This document shows positions 52,779 through 61,866 of a stretch of DNA of 64,000 nucleotides, one piece after another. Below the pieces are notes generated by a model. It was not told where the DNA came from. It worked only from the letters and a program-made list of their open reading frames with translations, and did not search any database. This stretch comes from Flavobacteriales bacterium UBA6051 (GTDB taxonomy: Bacteria; Bacteroidota; Bacteroidia; Flavobacteriales_D; Crocinitomicaceae). Position numbers and translations under genes: made by a program. Each line of letters starts with the position of its first letter. Position 1 is the first letter of the stretch. The stretch spans positions 1 to 64,000 of the forward strand of contig DIYP01000006.1 of assembly GCA_002427735.1 (NCBI GenBank), given 5' to 3'.

Positions 52779-55400
52779 TCAATCGAATTCAATCCGAAGT
52801 AGTGCATTAGGGGTAATGCCTAAATAATAGCGATCAAGTGCATATGTTTCCAGTTGTGGATTCTCTTCGTCTTCTTCATTTATATCGAGGTCAAAAAATC
52901 GACTCAATACATTGTTGTAGTTGTAAACATTGAAACAAGAGACACCAACTTTCATGCGCCAGTGTTTTTCAGGGCTCTTAGGAAAAGTATATAAAAACGT
53001 GATGTCGAGTTGATGAAACACCGGGAGTGACTTGCTGTTCAGCTTGTCATATTCAATTTCAAATAGTTCATCCAATTCTGCTTCAGGATCGGTATTATCA
53101 GTGGAAATAAGTCCTATGATTGGCGTGTACGGTTTCCCCGACGCAATCCTGAAAGAAGCGGACAGTTCGAATTGACGCCATGAGTAGGTATTTACCCATT
53201 TTATTTGATGCACTTGATTGAATGGGGCTCGGAATGCATCTTGCGATAATTCGGGGAATAAGTATTGAACACCTCCAAGAGAGTATGAAATCCAGCTTCT
53301 AAGGTTTTTCCAGCGCTTCTTTACGAGCAAATCTATACCACGAGCTGTGGCATCTCCGCGAATAAGCCCCGAAGAAAGTGATGGATTATCAGAGAAGAGC
53401 ACAATGTCATAAAGTTGTTTATAATAAGCCTCCAACTCAATATACCAACCCTTTTTTTGCCAGGTGAAGCCAAGATCTCCAATTGTACTGGAAACGTTCG
53501 GAATCTCATCGCCATCAGACATCACCCAAACGCGATTTGACAATCCAAGCTGGGATTCATCAAATTGATCTACTTGACTAATAAATTGGCGCTGCATTCC
53601 AAAAGAGGTCTTCAGTGCAAGATTTTCAGTGAGTCGGTATTGGCCATAAAGTCTGGGTTCTAAAAAGAATTCGTCGCTTGCACTAAAATGGGATGCTCGA
53701 ACTCCCAGTTTCAGTAACCATTTGTTTTTATTGAAAGTGTAATTGACATGAAGTGCATTTAAGCTTGCTCTGTTCGACCCGAGTTGTGTAACTGAGTCTT
53801 CTTCTTCGCTGCTGAATAATCGGAAATCGACGTTGTTTCGTGCGAATTGGTAGCCAAAGTTTAATGCGTGGTAATCGTTCACTCTGAATGTATTCATCCA
53901 GTTAAAACCAAAATGATTCACTGCATTACTCTTTTCAGCGCGCTCCTCTAAAATCAATGAGTCTTCTTCCGCTTTCAATTCAGTCGAAAAGGCGTAGGCA
54001 TACTCAGCATAATTAGCTCTTACATCACTGCTCCATCGTTTGTTCCATGTCCGTTCCCAGTGAATTCCAGCTCCTACGTTTGAAGACAAAAGTTCTGTGT
54101 TGTGTTGTTCATTGTTGCGCTCAAGAAGCGTTGAATAAAACAAATTGTTCTTTGTGTAAATTGCGCTGGCAGTGATTAAATTAGCAGAGTCTGGTTTATA
54201 GATGATTTTCCCGTTGAGATCGTAGTAAACAAATTCATTGGAGACATCTAAAAAATCGCCGCTTGCACCACTAAATTCGGGCTCTTGTTCGTAAGATCCA
54301 GATGCCAAAACTTCTGTTTCTTGGTATACTCGTTCTGAATAGCGACGGTAGGTAGGGGATTCCCAAAGGTCAACGTATGAACGGCGGCCAGAAGCCATAA
54401 TCGCAAGTTTGGGGTGAACGGGAACAACAACATAAGCATCGCCTTGTAACAGATTAATACCGGCAGCAGCGATGGTTCTTTTAGGTATATAATCCAGGGA
54501 ATGCAGGTTGATTAATCCAGAAGCTTTTCCTCCAAAGTATGGGTCGTATACGCCTCGATGAAGGTCTACTTTTTGAACAATGTTCGGGTTAATGGATGAA
54601 ATCATTCCACTAAAATGACCGGGATGATATACTGGGATACCGTCCCATAATAGCTGGTTCTGATCAGCGGTTCCACCGCGAATTTGTATTTCATTTACCG
54701 TAGAACTAGCTGAATTAATGCCTGGGATATTTTGAACGAGTTGGAAGACATCTGGTTCGGTGGTTCCGGGAACAGCACCTAGTTCTTGTGGACGAATAGA
54801 AATTGAACTAACATCATCAGATATAGAAATCCCTTGTGTTAAGTATTCCACTACCATTTCAGGATAATCGGAAATAGCCGGCACCATTGGGAATCGTTTT
54901 TTATTGATTAATGCATCGGCGCTAATGGTAATAGGTTTGTACCCCAGTGATGTAAGTTCAAGAATTGGGCTTTGATCAGCTTTGAACTCTAATGTATAAC
55001 GTCCATCTACATCGCTGTAGGTACCTCGATAGGTGTTTCGAATCCTTAGTTTAACGTATGGAATTCCAGCACCATTTTCATCAACTATTTGCCCTTCAAT
55101 CTTCCATTTGTTCTTTGAAGGTGCAATGGTATAATAGTTTGAGTTGACACGTGAGAAAGTGAGTTGAGAATTTCGCAGAATTTCACGAAATGCATTTTCA
55201 GGTGTTGCTTTAGTTAAGGAAACGCTGACTTTCACATTCTTTATAAGAGATGGGTCGTAAGCAATTTTCATATTGTACTTCGTCTCTAAAACGTCAAAAA
55301 CCTCTTCAAGAGAGGCTTCTGAAAAACGTTCCGTAATGAGTTGTTGCCCAAACGCTGTTGAGTGAACGATAATAATGAAAAAGAAAAGTAAACGTTTCAT
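52779..55400 (-). CDS. TonB-dependent transducer with STN domain (FecA-type)
   Basis: The 873-aa receptor has a signal peptide (ending TAFGQ) and an N-terminal STN domain at about 28-95 (FDVLETKYNMKIAYDPSLIK; VSVSLTKATPENAFREILRN). A carboxypeptidase-like domain follows (KWKIEGQIVDENGAGIPYVK), then a plug (VFQLVQNIPGINSASSTVNE; IQIRGGTADQNQLLWDGIPV) and a barrel. The STN domain signals ligand binding to the FecR protein encoded directly upstream, which controls the ECF sigma factor at 56387. The ligand is unknown. Confidence 0.92.
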   Translation of the reverse strand: MKRLLFFFIIIVHSTAFGQQLITERFSEASLEEVFDVLETKYNMKIAYDPSLIKNVKVSVSLTKATPENAFREILRNSQLTFSRVNSNYYTIAPSKNKWKIEGQIVDENGAGIPYVKLRIRNTYRGTYSDVDGRYTLEFKADQSPILELTSLGYKPITISADALINKKRFPMVPAISDYPEMVVEYLTQGISISDDVSSISIRPQELGAVPGTTEPDVFQLVQNIPGINSASSTVNEIQIRGGTADQNQLLWDGIPVYHPGHFSGMISSINPNIVQKVDLHRGVYDPYFGGKASGLINLHSLDYIPKRTIAAAGINLLQGDAYVVVPVHPKLAIMASGRRSYVDLWESPTYRRYSERVYQETEVLASGSYEQEPEFSGASGDFLDVSNEFVYYDLNGKIIYKPDSANLITASAIYTKNNLFYSTLLERNNEQHNTELLSSNVGAGIHWERTWNKRWSSDVRANYAEYAYAFSTELKAEEDSLILEERAEKSNAVNHFGFNWMNTFRVNDYHALNFGYQFARNNVDFRLFSSEEEDSVTQLGSNRASLNALHVNYTFNKNKWLLKLGVRASHFSASDEFFLEPRLYGQYRLTENLALKTSFGMQRQFISQVDQFDESQLGLSNRVWVMSDGDEIPNVSSTIGDLGFTWQKKGWYIELEAYYKQLYDIVLFSDNPSLSSGLIRGDATARGIDLLVKKRWKNLRSWISYSLGGVQYLFPELSQDAFRAPFNQVHQIKWVNTYSWRQFELSASFRIASGKPYTPIIGLISTDNTDPEAELDELFEIEYDKLNSKSLPVFHQLDITFLYTFPKSPEKHWRMKVGVSCFNVYNYNNVLSRFFDLDINEEDEENPQLETYALDRYYLGITPNALLRIEFD

Positions 55401-55401
55401 T

Positions 55402-56346
55402 CTATTGAATAACGATCACAGAATCATTCAATTGTTCGAAGTTCAGTTGCATTGGATCAAAGACGAGTTGCAGCGCCTGATCAAGATTATCGTGCGGGAA
55501 TGCCCCAACGTACTCACGCTGTGAGATGTCTGATCTACAGTCGATGGTTATACCGTATTGATTCTCGAGTTCTTCAATGACAATCGGTAAGGAAACATTA
55601 TGAAAACTGCTACTACCGTTTTTCCATTCTGCATCCTCACTAACTTTCGGTGTCCATTGTTGGTCAAGCGTACCATCAGTAATACGTGTTGCTTGTTCTT
55701 TTGTCAGAATAACAGCATTACCTGTTAAATCAGTCACTCTTACTTTACCTGAGTAACAAACAACTTCAGTAATCGCATCTCTGTTTCGAATATTAAAACT
55801 TGTACCGAGAACTTCAATACTACCATGATCCGTCATTACAGCAAATCGATTGCCCTTTGTCACTTCAAAGAAAGCCTCGCCGTCCAAGGTTACTTCTCGT
55901 GCTTCGTCCCAGGTATCTTCCGAGTAGGAAATGGTAGAAGACACATTAAGCTCAACCTGAGAGTTATCTGGTAAAACAACAGATCTTGTTTCTCCCTGAG
56001 CTGTAAATACAGTTGTAGGTTTGAGTATTTCGTCATCCTGAAGCAGGTACCAACCCGTCAATCCAATAATGATCAAAAAGCTGGCGGCTACTGCTATTTT
56101 TCTGTAGAAAGAAAGTCGAACGACTTTTCCTTTATTTGCTGTTTTATCAGTTAACTTTTGAGAAACAGCAGTGTAAGCTTCATCTGTATTGTAAGCTGGT
56201 GTTTCAAGTTCACCCGCATATTGCGCGATCGCTTCATATGTTTTAAATGCGTCACTGGCTTCAAATGAAGTACGTTCTTCGTCCGTTAGCTCGCCTGCAA
56301 GCCAGCGACCTAACAACTCATCATTCATATCTTCTTTTTGTTCCAT
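55402..56346 (-). CDS. FecR-type anti-sigma factor
   Basis: The 314-aa protein has a cytoplasmic N-terminus (GRWLAGELTDEE), one membrane span at about 84-102 (IAVAASFLIIIGLTGWYLL) and the periplasmic FecR domain (VFTAQGETRSVVLPDNSQVE; ITEVVCYSGKVRVTDLTGNA). The C-terminal DUF4974-like part ends LNFEQLNDSVIVI. It relays receptor occupancy to the sigma factor. Its stop is one base from the receptor ATG and its start is 40 bases from the sigma gene, so the three form one operon. Confidence 0.95.
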   Translation of the reverse strand: MEQKEDMNDELLGRWLAGELTDEERTSFEASDAFKTYEAIAQYAGELETPAYNTDEAYTAVSQKLTDKTANKGKVVRLSFYRKIAVAASFLIIIGLTGWYLLQDDEILKPTTVFTAQGETRSVVLPDNSQVELNVSSTISYSEDTWDEAREVTLDGEAFFEVTKGNRFAVMTDHGSIEVLGTSFNIRNRDAITEVVCYSGKVRVTDLTGNAVILTKEQATRITDGTLDQQWTPKVSEDAEWKNGSSSFHNVSLPIVIEELENQYGITIDCRSDISQREYVGAFPHDNLDQALQLVFDPMQLNFEQLNDSVIVIQ

Positions 56347-56386
56347 TTACATCTAAAACAGGCAGCTAAACATTTACCCTACCCCT

Positions 56387-56911
56387 TTATTTAAATTCTA
56401 CAATTTTTGATCGCAAGTGCTTTAGCGCCTTACCCATTCTTTTTTCGATGGCTTTTACACTTACGCCGAGTGCCTCGGCAATTTCGCCGTAAGTCATTTT
56501 ATCAATTCTATTCATTAAAAAAACATCACGTTGCGTTGCTGGCAATTCCTCGATTGCAGCTTCCAGACGCTCTTTGAACTCATTTTCTTCCATTTTGAAT
56601 TCGGGCGTCTCAATAGTCTTTCCACTAGAAACATGGGCACTGGAAGCATATTTTAGTTTGACGTGCATGTGCGCAAGTTCGTTCTTAAAAGCATTACCCG
56701 CCAATGTATACAAATAGCTCTTCGCTTTTTCAGGAACGACTTTCTGACAATTTTCCCAGAGTTTCACGAATGATTCTTGCACAATATCATTTGCCTGCTC
56801 AGTTTCGCTTCCTCTGTAAATAAGAAAATTGCGAAGTGGTGCAGCTAATTGCTTAAAGAGCCGTTGAAACGTGCGCTCTTCACAAACATTATTTTTTTCT
56901 GTGCTTTCCAA
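56387..56911 (-). CDS. ECF RNA polymerase sigma factor (Bacteroidetes FecI-like)
   Basis: The 174-aa protein has sigma region 2 (APLRNFLIYRGSETEQANDI; QESFVKLWENCQ) and region 4 (ELPATQRDVFLMNRIDKMTY; IAEALGVSVKAIEKRMGKAL). It is the first gene of the sigma/FecR/receptor operon and should switch on the receptor genes when the signal is present. It is divergent from the transglutaminase-7TM gene across 100 bp. Confidence 0.95.
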   Translation of the reverse strand: MESTEKNNVCEERTFQRLFKQLAAPLRNFLIYRGSETEQANDIVQESFVKLWENCQKVVPEKAKSYLYTLAGNAFKNELAHMHVKLKYASSAHVSSGKTIETPEFKMEENEFKERLEAAIEELPATQRDVFLMNRIDKMTYGEIAEALGVSVKAIEKRMGKALKHLRSKIVEFK

Positions 56912-57011
56912 TTAGACAAAAGTAAAAAAACTAAAAATCAAAAAAAGTCAGGGTGTCGGGTAGGGTAAATTCTGATAGCACTGTTTTAAGGAAAAGTCAA
57001 AACCTTGGATT

Positions 57012-58571
57012 ATGAAAGTATCAATGTTTAGAAAAATCAAGAGTATGCAGTTGGTGTCCGTTCTACTTTTTTCAGTAGCGGCAGGTTCAATTCTGGTTAA
57101 GCTGAACAAAGGATGGTTTCAGCGTGATATCAGCAAACAGGGATTGAATTTTACCGTCGAGTATAATTTTGCGTACAAAACTGCGGGCGATTCAAGTTTT
57201 TTTATCAAAGCTTTTTTACCACAGTCAAGTGAGCATCAGAAAATAACCGTTGTCAAAAATGATTTCAAATCCGGCAATTTTCAGGCAATCAATGATGGAA
57301 ATAACACCACGGGTTTATGGAATGGGAAAGTGAGGAACACGAAGGAAAACATCGTCTACTCATTTGATGTAAAAACACAAGCTCAAAGTTATTCAGTAAG
57401 TAAGGATTTATCGTTAGAAACCATTACCAATCCTCATTCTTTGCATGTTCGTCCTGGTTCTTTCATTGAGTCAAATGACCCTAAAATTGTTGCCTTGGCA
57501 AATGAATTGAGAGGAATCAAAGATGGTGCGGATGAAGTATTGCGCAGTATTTACAGGTATACAAATAATATCCCTTCGGAATCCTATCCAGAGTTGACTA
57601 CCGCGCTGGAAGCATTGGAAAAGAATGAGGCTTCATGTAATGGGAAGAGTAGATTATTTGTAGCACTATGCCGCAGCTTGAATATTCCGGCGCGCGTTGT
57701 TGGAGGGTTGATTTTAAATGAAGAGCGCAAGCGCACCTCTCATCTTTGGGCAGAAGTATTAATTCAGGATAAGTGGGTGCCTTTTGATGCATTGAACGGT
57801 CATTACGGTTACTTACCGGCTAATTACCTGGAAATTTATCGGGGAGATGAGTTTTTGGTAAAGCGATCCGCCGATCTTATGTTCGATTATAACTATGCAA
57901 TTCAGGAAAAGAACGTAAAGACAAGTTTTTTTCAGCAGTTTAATCTGTTCAAAATAGCCGCTGCCACAGGGTTGTCGCCAGAAGTACTGTCTTTATTGAT
58001 GTTACTGCCTTTTGGAGCATTAATCGTGGCGATTTTCAGGAATGTAGTTGGAATGAAAACGTTTGGTGTCTTCCTACCAATTCTCATAGCTATTTCGTTT
58101 ACATCAACTGGATTGTTTTTTGGAATTCTATCATTTGTAGCGGTTCTATTGGTGATTAGTCTATTACACTATCCTATGCTTAAATGGGGAGTGTTACACG
58201 TACCAAAATTGGTGGTGATGTTATCCGGAGTTGTGTTCTTGCTCATTGTATTGTTGTACGCAGGAATGGAATTGAACATTGCTCAAGTAAGTGGTTTGAC
58301 CTTCTTTCCAATTGTGATTTTAACAATTAGCGCTGAAAAATATGCCAGAATAGTTGTCGAGGAAGGTATCATGAATGCGACAAAGATTCTATTTCAGACG
58401 CTGCTAGTGACATTGTTTTGTTACGCAATTGTGAGCTCAGAAATGATATTCCTGATCATCATGAACTTCCCGGAAATCTTATTACTCATTGCTGTGACCT
58501 CACTAATGTTAGGGAAATGGATAGGTCTCAGAATAGCAGAGTATAAGCGATTTGGATGGATGATTAGCTAA
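57012..58571 (+). CDS. Transglutaminase-like protein with C-terminal 7TM domain
   Basis: The 519-aa protein has an N-terminal membrane anchor, an extracytoplasmic domain and a transglutaminase-like core. There, Cys209 (NEASCNGKSRLF), His244 (TSHLWAEV) and Asp259 (PFDALNG) look like a complete triad. Seven membrane helices follow from about 320 to the end. This matches the 7TM / inactive-transglutaminase family usually linked to an alpha-L-glutamate ligase-like ATP-grasp gene, which follows after 17 bases. The family name says inactive, but the triad appears present here. It is probably an envelope modification or stress module. Confidence 0.85.
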   Translation: MKVSMFRKIKSMQLVSVLLFSVAAGSILVKLNKGWFQRDISKQGLNFTVEYNFAYKTAGDSSFFIKAFLPQSSEHQKITVVKNDFKSGNFQAINDGNNTTGLWNGKVRNTKENIVYSFDVKTQAQSYSVSKDLSLETITNPHSLHVRPGSFIESNDPKIVALANELRGIKDGADEVLRSIYRYTNNIPSESYPELTTALEALEKNEASCNGKSRLFVALCRSLNIPARVVGGLILNEERKRTSHLWAEVLIQDKWVPFDALNGHYGYLPANYLEIYRGDEFLVKRSADLMFDYNYAIQEKNVKTSFFQQFNLFKIAAATGLSPEVLSLLMLLPFGALIVAIFRNVVGMKTFGVFLPILIAISFTSTGLFFGILSFVAVLLVISLLHYPMLKWGVLHVPKLVVMLSGVVFLLIVLLYAGMELNIAQVSGLTFFPIVILTISAEKYARIVVEEGIMNATKILFQTLLVTLFCYAIVSSEMIFLIIMNFPEILLLIAVTSLMLGKWIGLRIAEYKRFGWMIS

Positions 58572-58588
58572 TTAAAGAACAACGAATT

Positions 58589-59464
58589 ATGTTGAATAAA
58601 CTAAGAAAAATAAAGTCGGAATTTCTAGGGATAAATCAGCGCAATGTTGGTTATGTCTTCCCTTCAAATCCAAGAAAGCATTATAAAATGGCGGACGATA
58701 AAATACTGGCAAAGGAAGTACTGGAACAACATCAAATCCCCTGTGCTAAAACCTATGCTGTTATTGAAAAAGTTGGAGATATTCCACAAGTTTGGGATGC
58801 ACTGCAGCAGTACGATAAACTTGCAATTAAGCCAGCCAACGGAAGTGGGGGAGAAGGAATAAAAATTCTTTATAAGAGAGATGAAGCATGGTACAGTGGC
58901 GGTGATCTGGTAACTCCTGATCAGATTCATCTGCATCTCGCAAGCATTATCATGGGATTCTTTTCCTTCGGTTCAAGTGATCGTGTACTTATTGAAGAAT
59001 GTATAGTGCCGCATACTTGTTTTCACGATATATATCCAGCAGGTGTTGCTGATATACGCATTATCATTTATCAGGAACATATTGCTTTGGGAATGTTGCG
59101 TGTCCCAACGGATAAGTCAGATGGAAAAGCAAATTTACACCAAGGAGGCCTTGGAATCGGAATTGATATAGATACTGGTCAAATGACCTTGGGGTATGAC
59201 GGGCAGCTTTATCACGCCGAGCATCCAGATAGTAAGGCGCCAATTGCTGGTGTAAGACTTCCTTTTTGGGAGGAGATTCTTGCGTTGTCGCTGAAAACGG
59301 CCCATCACTTTCCTCTGAAGTATTTAGGTGTCGACATTGTAATTGACCAAGTAAAAGGGCCAATGATAATGGAAGTAAACGTGAGACCAGGCTTGGGTAT
59401 CCAGATGGTCAACAAAAAAGGGCTAAAACCAATTCTCCAATCAATTAATAACCTCAAAAAATAA
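58589..59464 (+). CDS. Alpha-L-glutamate ligase-like ATP-grasp protein
   Basis: The 291-aa ATP-grasp enzyme shows a nucleotide-binding strand pair (LAIKPANGSGGEGIKILYKR), a central acidic region (ECIVPHTCFHDIYPAGVADI) and the metal-binding end MIMEVNVRPGLGIQMVNKKG. It resembles the RimK-related glutamate ligase-like family always found beside the 7TM transglutaminase gene. The substrate is unknown. It is co-transcribed with its upstream partner, and a small exported peptide and an outer-membrane protein follow. Confidence 0.88.
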   Translation: MLNKLRKIKSEFLGINQRNVGYVFPSNPRKHYKMADDKILAKEVLEQHQIPCAKTYAVIEKVGDIPQVWDALQQYDKLAIKPANGSGGEGIKILYKRDEAWYSGGDLVTPDQIHLHLASIIMGFFSFGSSDRVLIEECIVPHTCFHDIYPAGVADIRIIIYQEHIALGMLRVPTDKSDGKANLHQGGLGIGIDIDTGQMTLGYDGQLYHAEHPDSKAPIAGVRLPFWEEILALSLKTAHHFPLKYLGVDIVIDQVKGPMIMEVNVRPGLGIQMVNKKGLKPILQSINNLKK

Positions 59465-59469
59465 ATCCC

Positions 59470-59670
59470 ATGAAATGTATTAAGCCATCAACACCGTATC
59501 TCTTGATTCTGATAATCACCTTTGGGTTGTCGTTTATCGGAATGCCGGAAGGAAAAACAACCGAGTTAACAGAAGACAATGAATTGGTTTCGCACACGCA
59601 GTTTGCTGATGTGGCTCCAATCATATTCGATCACCAGGAAAACCTAAACAACCATGAAGAAAGCAAGTAA
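59470..59670 (+). CDS. Small exported or membrane-anchored peptide, 66 aa
   Basis: A hydrophobic start (TPYLLILIITFGLSFIGMPE) forms a signal peptide or anchor. The short mature part is acidic (TTELTEDNELVSHTQFADVA) with no cysteine. It begins 5 bases after the ATP-grasp stop, and its end overlaps the next gene by 17 bases, so it belongs to the same operon. No family is recognised. Confidence 0.6.
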   Translation: MKCIKPSTPYLLILIITFGLSFIGMPEGKTTELTEDNELVSHTQFADVAPIIFDHQENLNNHEESK

Positions 59671-60904
59671 ATATATTGCTGTAATGTGTGCCATGGGGTT
59701 TGTTCATCATGGAATTGCACAAAAGGGAAAATATACGCTAACAGTAAGCCCTCAAGTAGGGTATGAATACAATATTCTCAAGTCACCGAGTTCGCTTGTC
59801 GATGACGAGGGACAGGAGTTGGGACGAGCAGAATTATTGAATAGTGCTCCATTTGCCGGAACGCTGGTCAAATATTCCACCATTTCAGGTAATAAAAAGA
59901 ACAAATTGGATCTTTTTGGAGAGTACCGGCGTGCTTTTCTAACGGGAAGCGACGAGCTTCGTTCTTCCATGATTGACGGTGGGGTACTCTACAAATTCGA
60001 TAACCGTAAGAAGTTTCAATTGACCTCACGATTTGAGTTTCGAAACTTTGTGAAGACGGGTGAGGACCTTGACAATCTAATTGGAGCGCCGCTATCGTAT
60101 AATCGCTTTATTCTTTCGAATACATTCAGGAGAAAAGTAGGCGAGCGCTCAACGATGAGCATTGCGCCGAAAACTATCTTAAAAAGCTATCCAAGAGAAG
60201 GTTTTGAAGACTTCAAGTATTGGGAGAATGGTTTGACGTTTAAATATGGATTTCAATACCATTTGAAGAAAAAGTCTGGATTCTATTTAGAGGCTTCAGC
60301 ACGGCAGCGCAACTATATTATTTCCCGTTATGTCGAAAATGAAGAGATGGAGGAGGAAGAAGGAGATATTGAATTGGAGGAGGAAGAAGGAGATATTGAA
60401 TTGGAGCTGGAAGAAGAAGATTTGAATACGGTAAGCATGGATCGTTTGTGGAGATATTACTCCGCAGAAGTGGGGACTAAGTTACTGTTGGGCAATCGTT
60501 TTAAACTTCTCGCGAGTGCTGGTTACACCTATCGGGAAGACATAACACAACGCCGATTAGGCTTTAGTCAAACAGAGTTATCGCTGGAGTTGCGCTACAA
60601 GTATAAGAAGTGGGCGGCTCAAATCAAGGCGAGTCATTTAGGGCGGGACTATACGCAACTAAAAATCACCAACAATGGAGCCAACAGCGCATTACGCTTT
60701 GATTATCTACGCACAGGTGTTCGCGTTGATTATAAATTGGGTGGATCGTTTACCGTGTTTGTTTCTGGTGAGTCGGTATATCGTTTATCAAGTGTCGATC
60801 GCATCAACAGCCGAGCGTTTCGAACCTATTTCATGGGAGAGGCCTCAGTAGGGTTTACCTATAAACTGAGGGGGAATTGGAAGAAGCGTAAGAAGCACAA
60901 GTAG
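59654..60904 (+). CDS. Outer-membrane beta-barrel-like protein with acidic repeat, 416 aa
   Basis: A signal peptide (YIAVMCAMGFVHHGIAQ) is followed by alternating beta strands ending in a barrel-like C-terminus (RTYFMGEASVGFTYKLRGNW). Residues about 233-255 form an acidic loop of EEEEGDIEL repeated twice, likely on the surface or in a long loop. It is the last gene of the transglutaminase/ATP-grasp operon and is followed by a terminator. It is probably the outer-membrane partner of that module. The function is unknown. Confidence 0.75.
   Translation: MKKASKYIAVMCAMGFVHHGIAQKGKYTLTVSPQVGYEYNILKSPSSLVDDEGQELGRAELLNSAPFAGTLVKYSTISGNKKNKLDLFGEYRRAFLTGSDELRSSMIDGGVLYKFDNRKKFQLTSRFEFRNFVKTGEDLDNLIGAPLSYNRFILSNTFRRKVGERSTMSIAPKTILKSYPREGFEDFKYWENGLTFKYGFQYHLKKKSGFYLEASARQRNYIISRYVENEEMEEEEGDIELEEEEGDIELELEEEDLNTVSMDRLWRYYSAEVGTKLLLGNRFKLLASAGYTYREDITQRRLGFSQTELSLELRYKYKKWAAQIKASHLGRDYTQLKITNNGANSALRFDYLRTGVRVDYKLGGSFTVFVSGESVYRLSSVDRINSRAFRTYFMGEASVGFTYKLRGNWKKRKKHK
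60349..60402 (+). repeat. Two perfect 27-bp tandem repeats in coding sequence
   Basis: A 27-base unit starting GGAGGAGGAAGAAGGAGA repeats exactly from 60349-60375 to 60376-60402, adding a 9-residue acidic block (EEEEGDIEL) in frame. Such short tandem copies vary in number by slippage. Confidence 0.85.
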
Positions 60905-60909
60905 AAAGG

Positions 60910-60928
60910 ACCTGCGAATTTCGCAGGT
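60910..60928 (+). terminator. Terminator after outer-membrane gene
   Basis: Arms ACCTGCGAA and TTCGCAGGT with a single-base centre are followed by a T-run. It ends the four-gene operon. Confidence 0.85.
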
Positions 60929-61038
60929 TTTTTTGTCCACTGTTTTTTACAGTTTATCCACGAAATAATTCCGTTCATCCTTTCTGTAACTTTTCATTGC
61001 CTTATGCTGTCTAAATTCATAGATATAAAATTGAAAAC

Positions 61039-61788
61039 ATGAAAAAATTAGCTTTAGGCCTGTTTTTTATCGTTGGAGCATTTGTTTCGAACGCACAGGA
61101 GGTTACCGTATCTGAGATTCTTGATACGTATTTTGAAAATACAGGAGGAAGAGAAGCCTGGAATAAACTAGATGGATATTCGGCCGTTGCAAGTGTGGAT
61201 GCACAGGGAATGGAAATTCCTATTGAAATGATTAACATGAAAGATGGTAGAACCATCACGAAGTTTAGTCTTCAAGGGAAAGAAATTGTTCAGCAGGCTT
61301 ATGATGGAGAAACACTTTGGAGTGTTAGCTTCATGACGATGAAACCTGAAAAAGGGGAGTCTGAAGATACAGAGAATCACAAGAGATCAATTGGTGAGTT
61401 TCCAGATGCTTTATTGAATCATGAAAAGATGGGGTACACTGTTGCCTTAGACGGTGAAGATACAAAAGACGGGGTTGAATGTTATAAGTTGAAGTTGACA
61501 AAGAAGTCACAGTTGGTAGATGGAGAAGAAATGGATAACATCGTTTACTATTACTTTGACAAAGAGAATTTCGTTCCAATTATGCAGGAGCAGGAAATCA
61601 TGTCTGGTCAAATGAAAGGGCAGGTTGCTCAAACCTTGTTTAGTGATTACCAAGAGGTTGACGGACTTTATTTTCCATTCTCAATGACTTTTCAAACCGA
61701 AGGTGGCGGCGGACAAACAATTCAAGTGGAGTCTATGGAATTAAATCCTGAAATAGACGACACGGTATTCGCCTTTCCTGAGGAATAA
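61039..61788 (+). CDS. Outer membrane lipoprotein-sorting-like (LolA-type) protein
   Basis: The 249-aa secreted protein has a signal peptide (LALGLFFIVGAFVSNAQ) and the pattern of Bacteroidota LolA/LolB-like proteins: VSEILDTYFENTGGREAWNK, YDGETLWSV, GVECYKLKLTKKS, YYYFDKENFVPIMQEQ and GLYFPFSMTFQT. It may carry lipids or lipoproteins in the periplasm. It is a single gene with terminators or gaps on both sides. The exact ligand is unknown. Confidence 0.8.
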   Translation: MKKLALGLFFIVGAFVSNAQEVTVSEILDTYFENTGGREAWNKLDGYSAVASVDAQGMEIPIEMINMKDGRTITKFSLQGKEIVQQAYDGETLWSVSFMTMKPEKGESEDTENHKRSIGEFPDALLNHEKMGYTVALDGEDTKDGVECYKLKLTKKSQLVDGEEMDNIVYYYFDKENFVPIMQEQEIMSGQMKGQVAQTLFSDYQEVDGLYFPFSMTFQTEGGGGQTIQVESMELNPEIDDTVFAFPEE

Positions 61789-61866
61789 GAACATAAGTGC
61801 AGTTGAAGTGTGGGGTAGCTGGTTCTCAGTTCCCCCCTTCGACGTTTATTTTATACCAATCTATTT

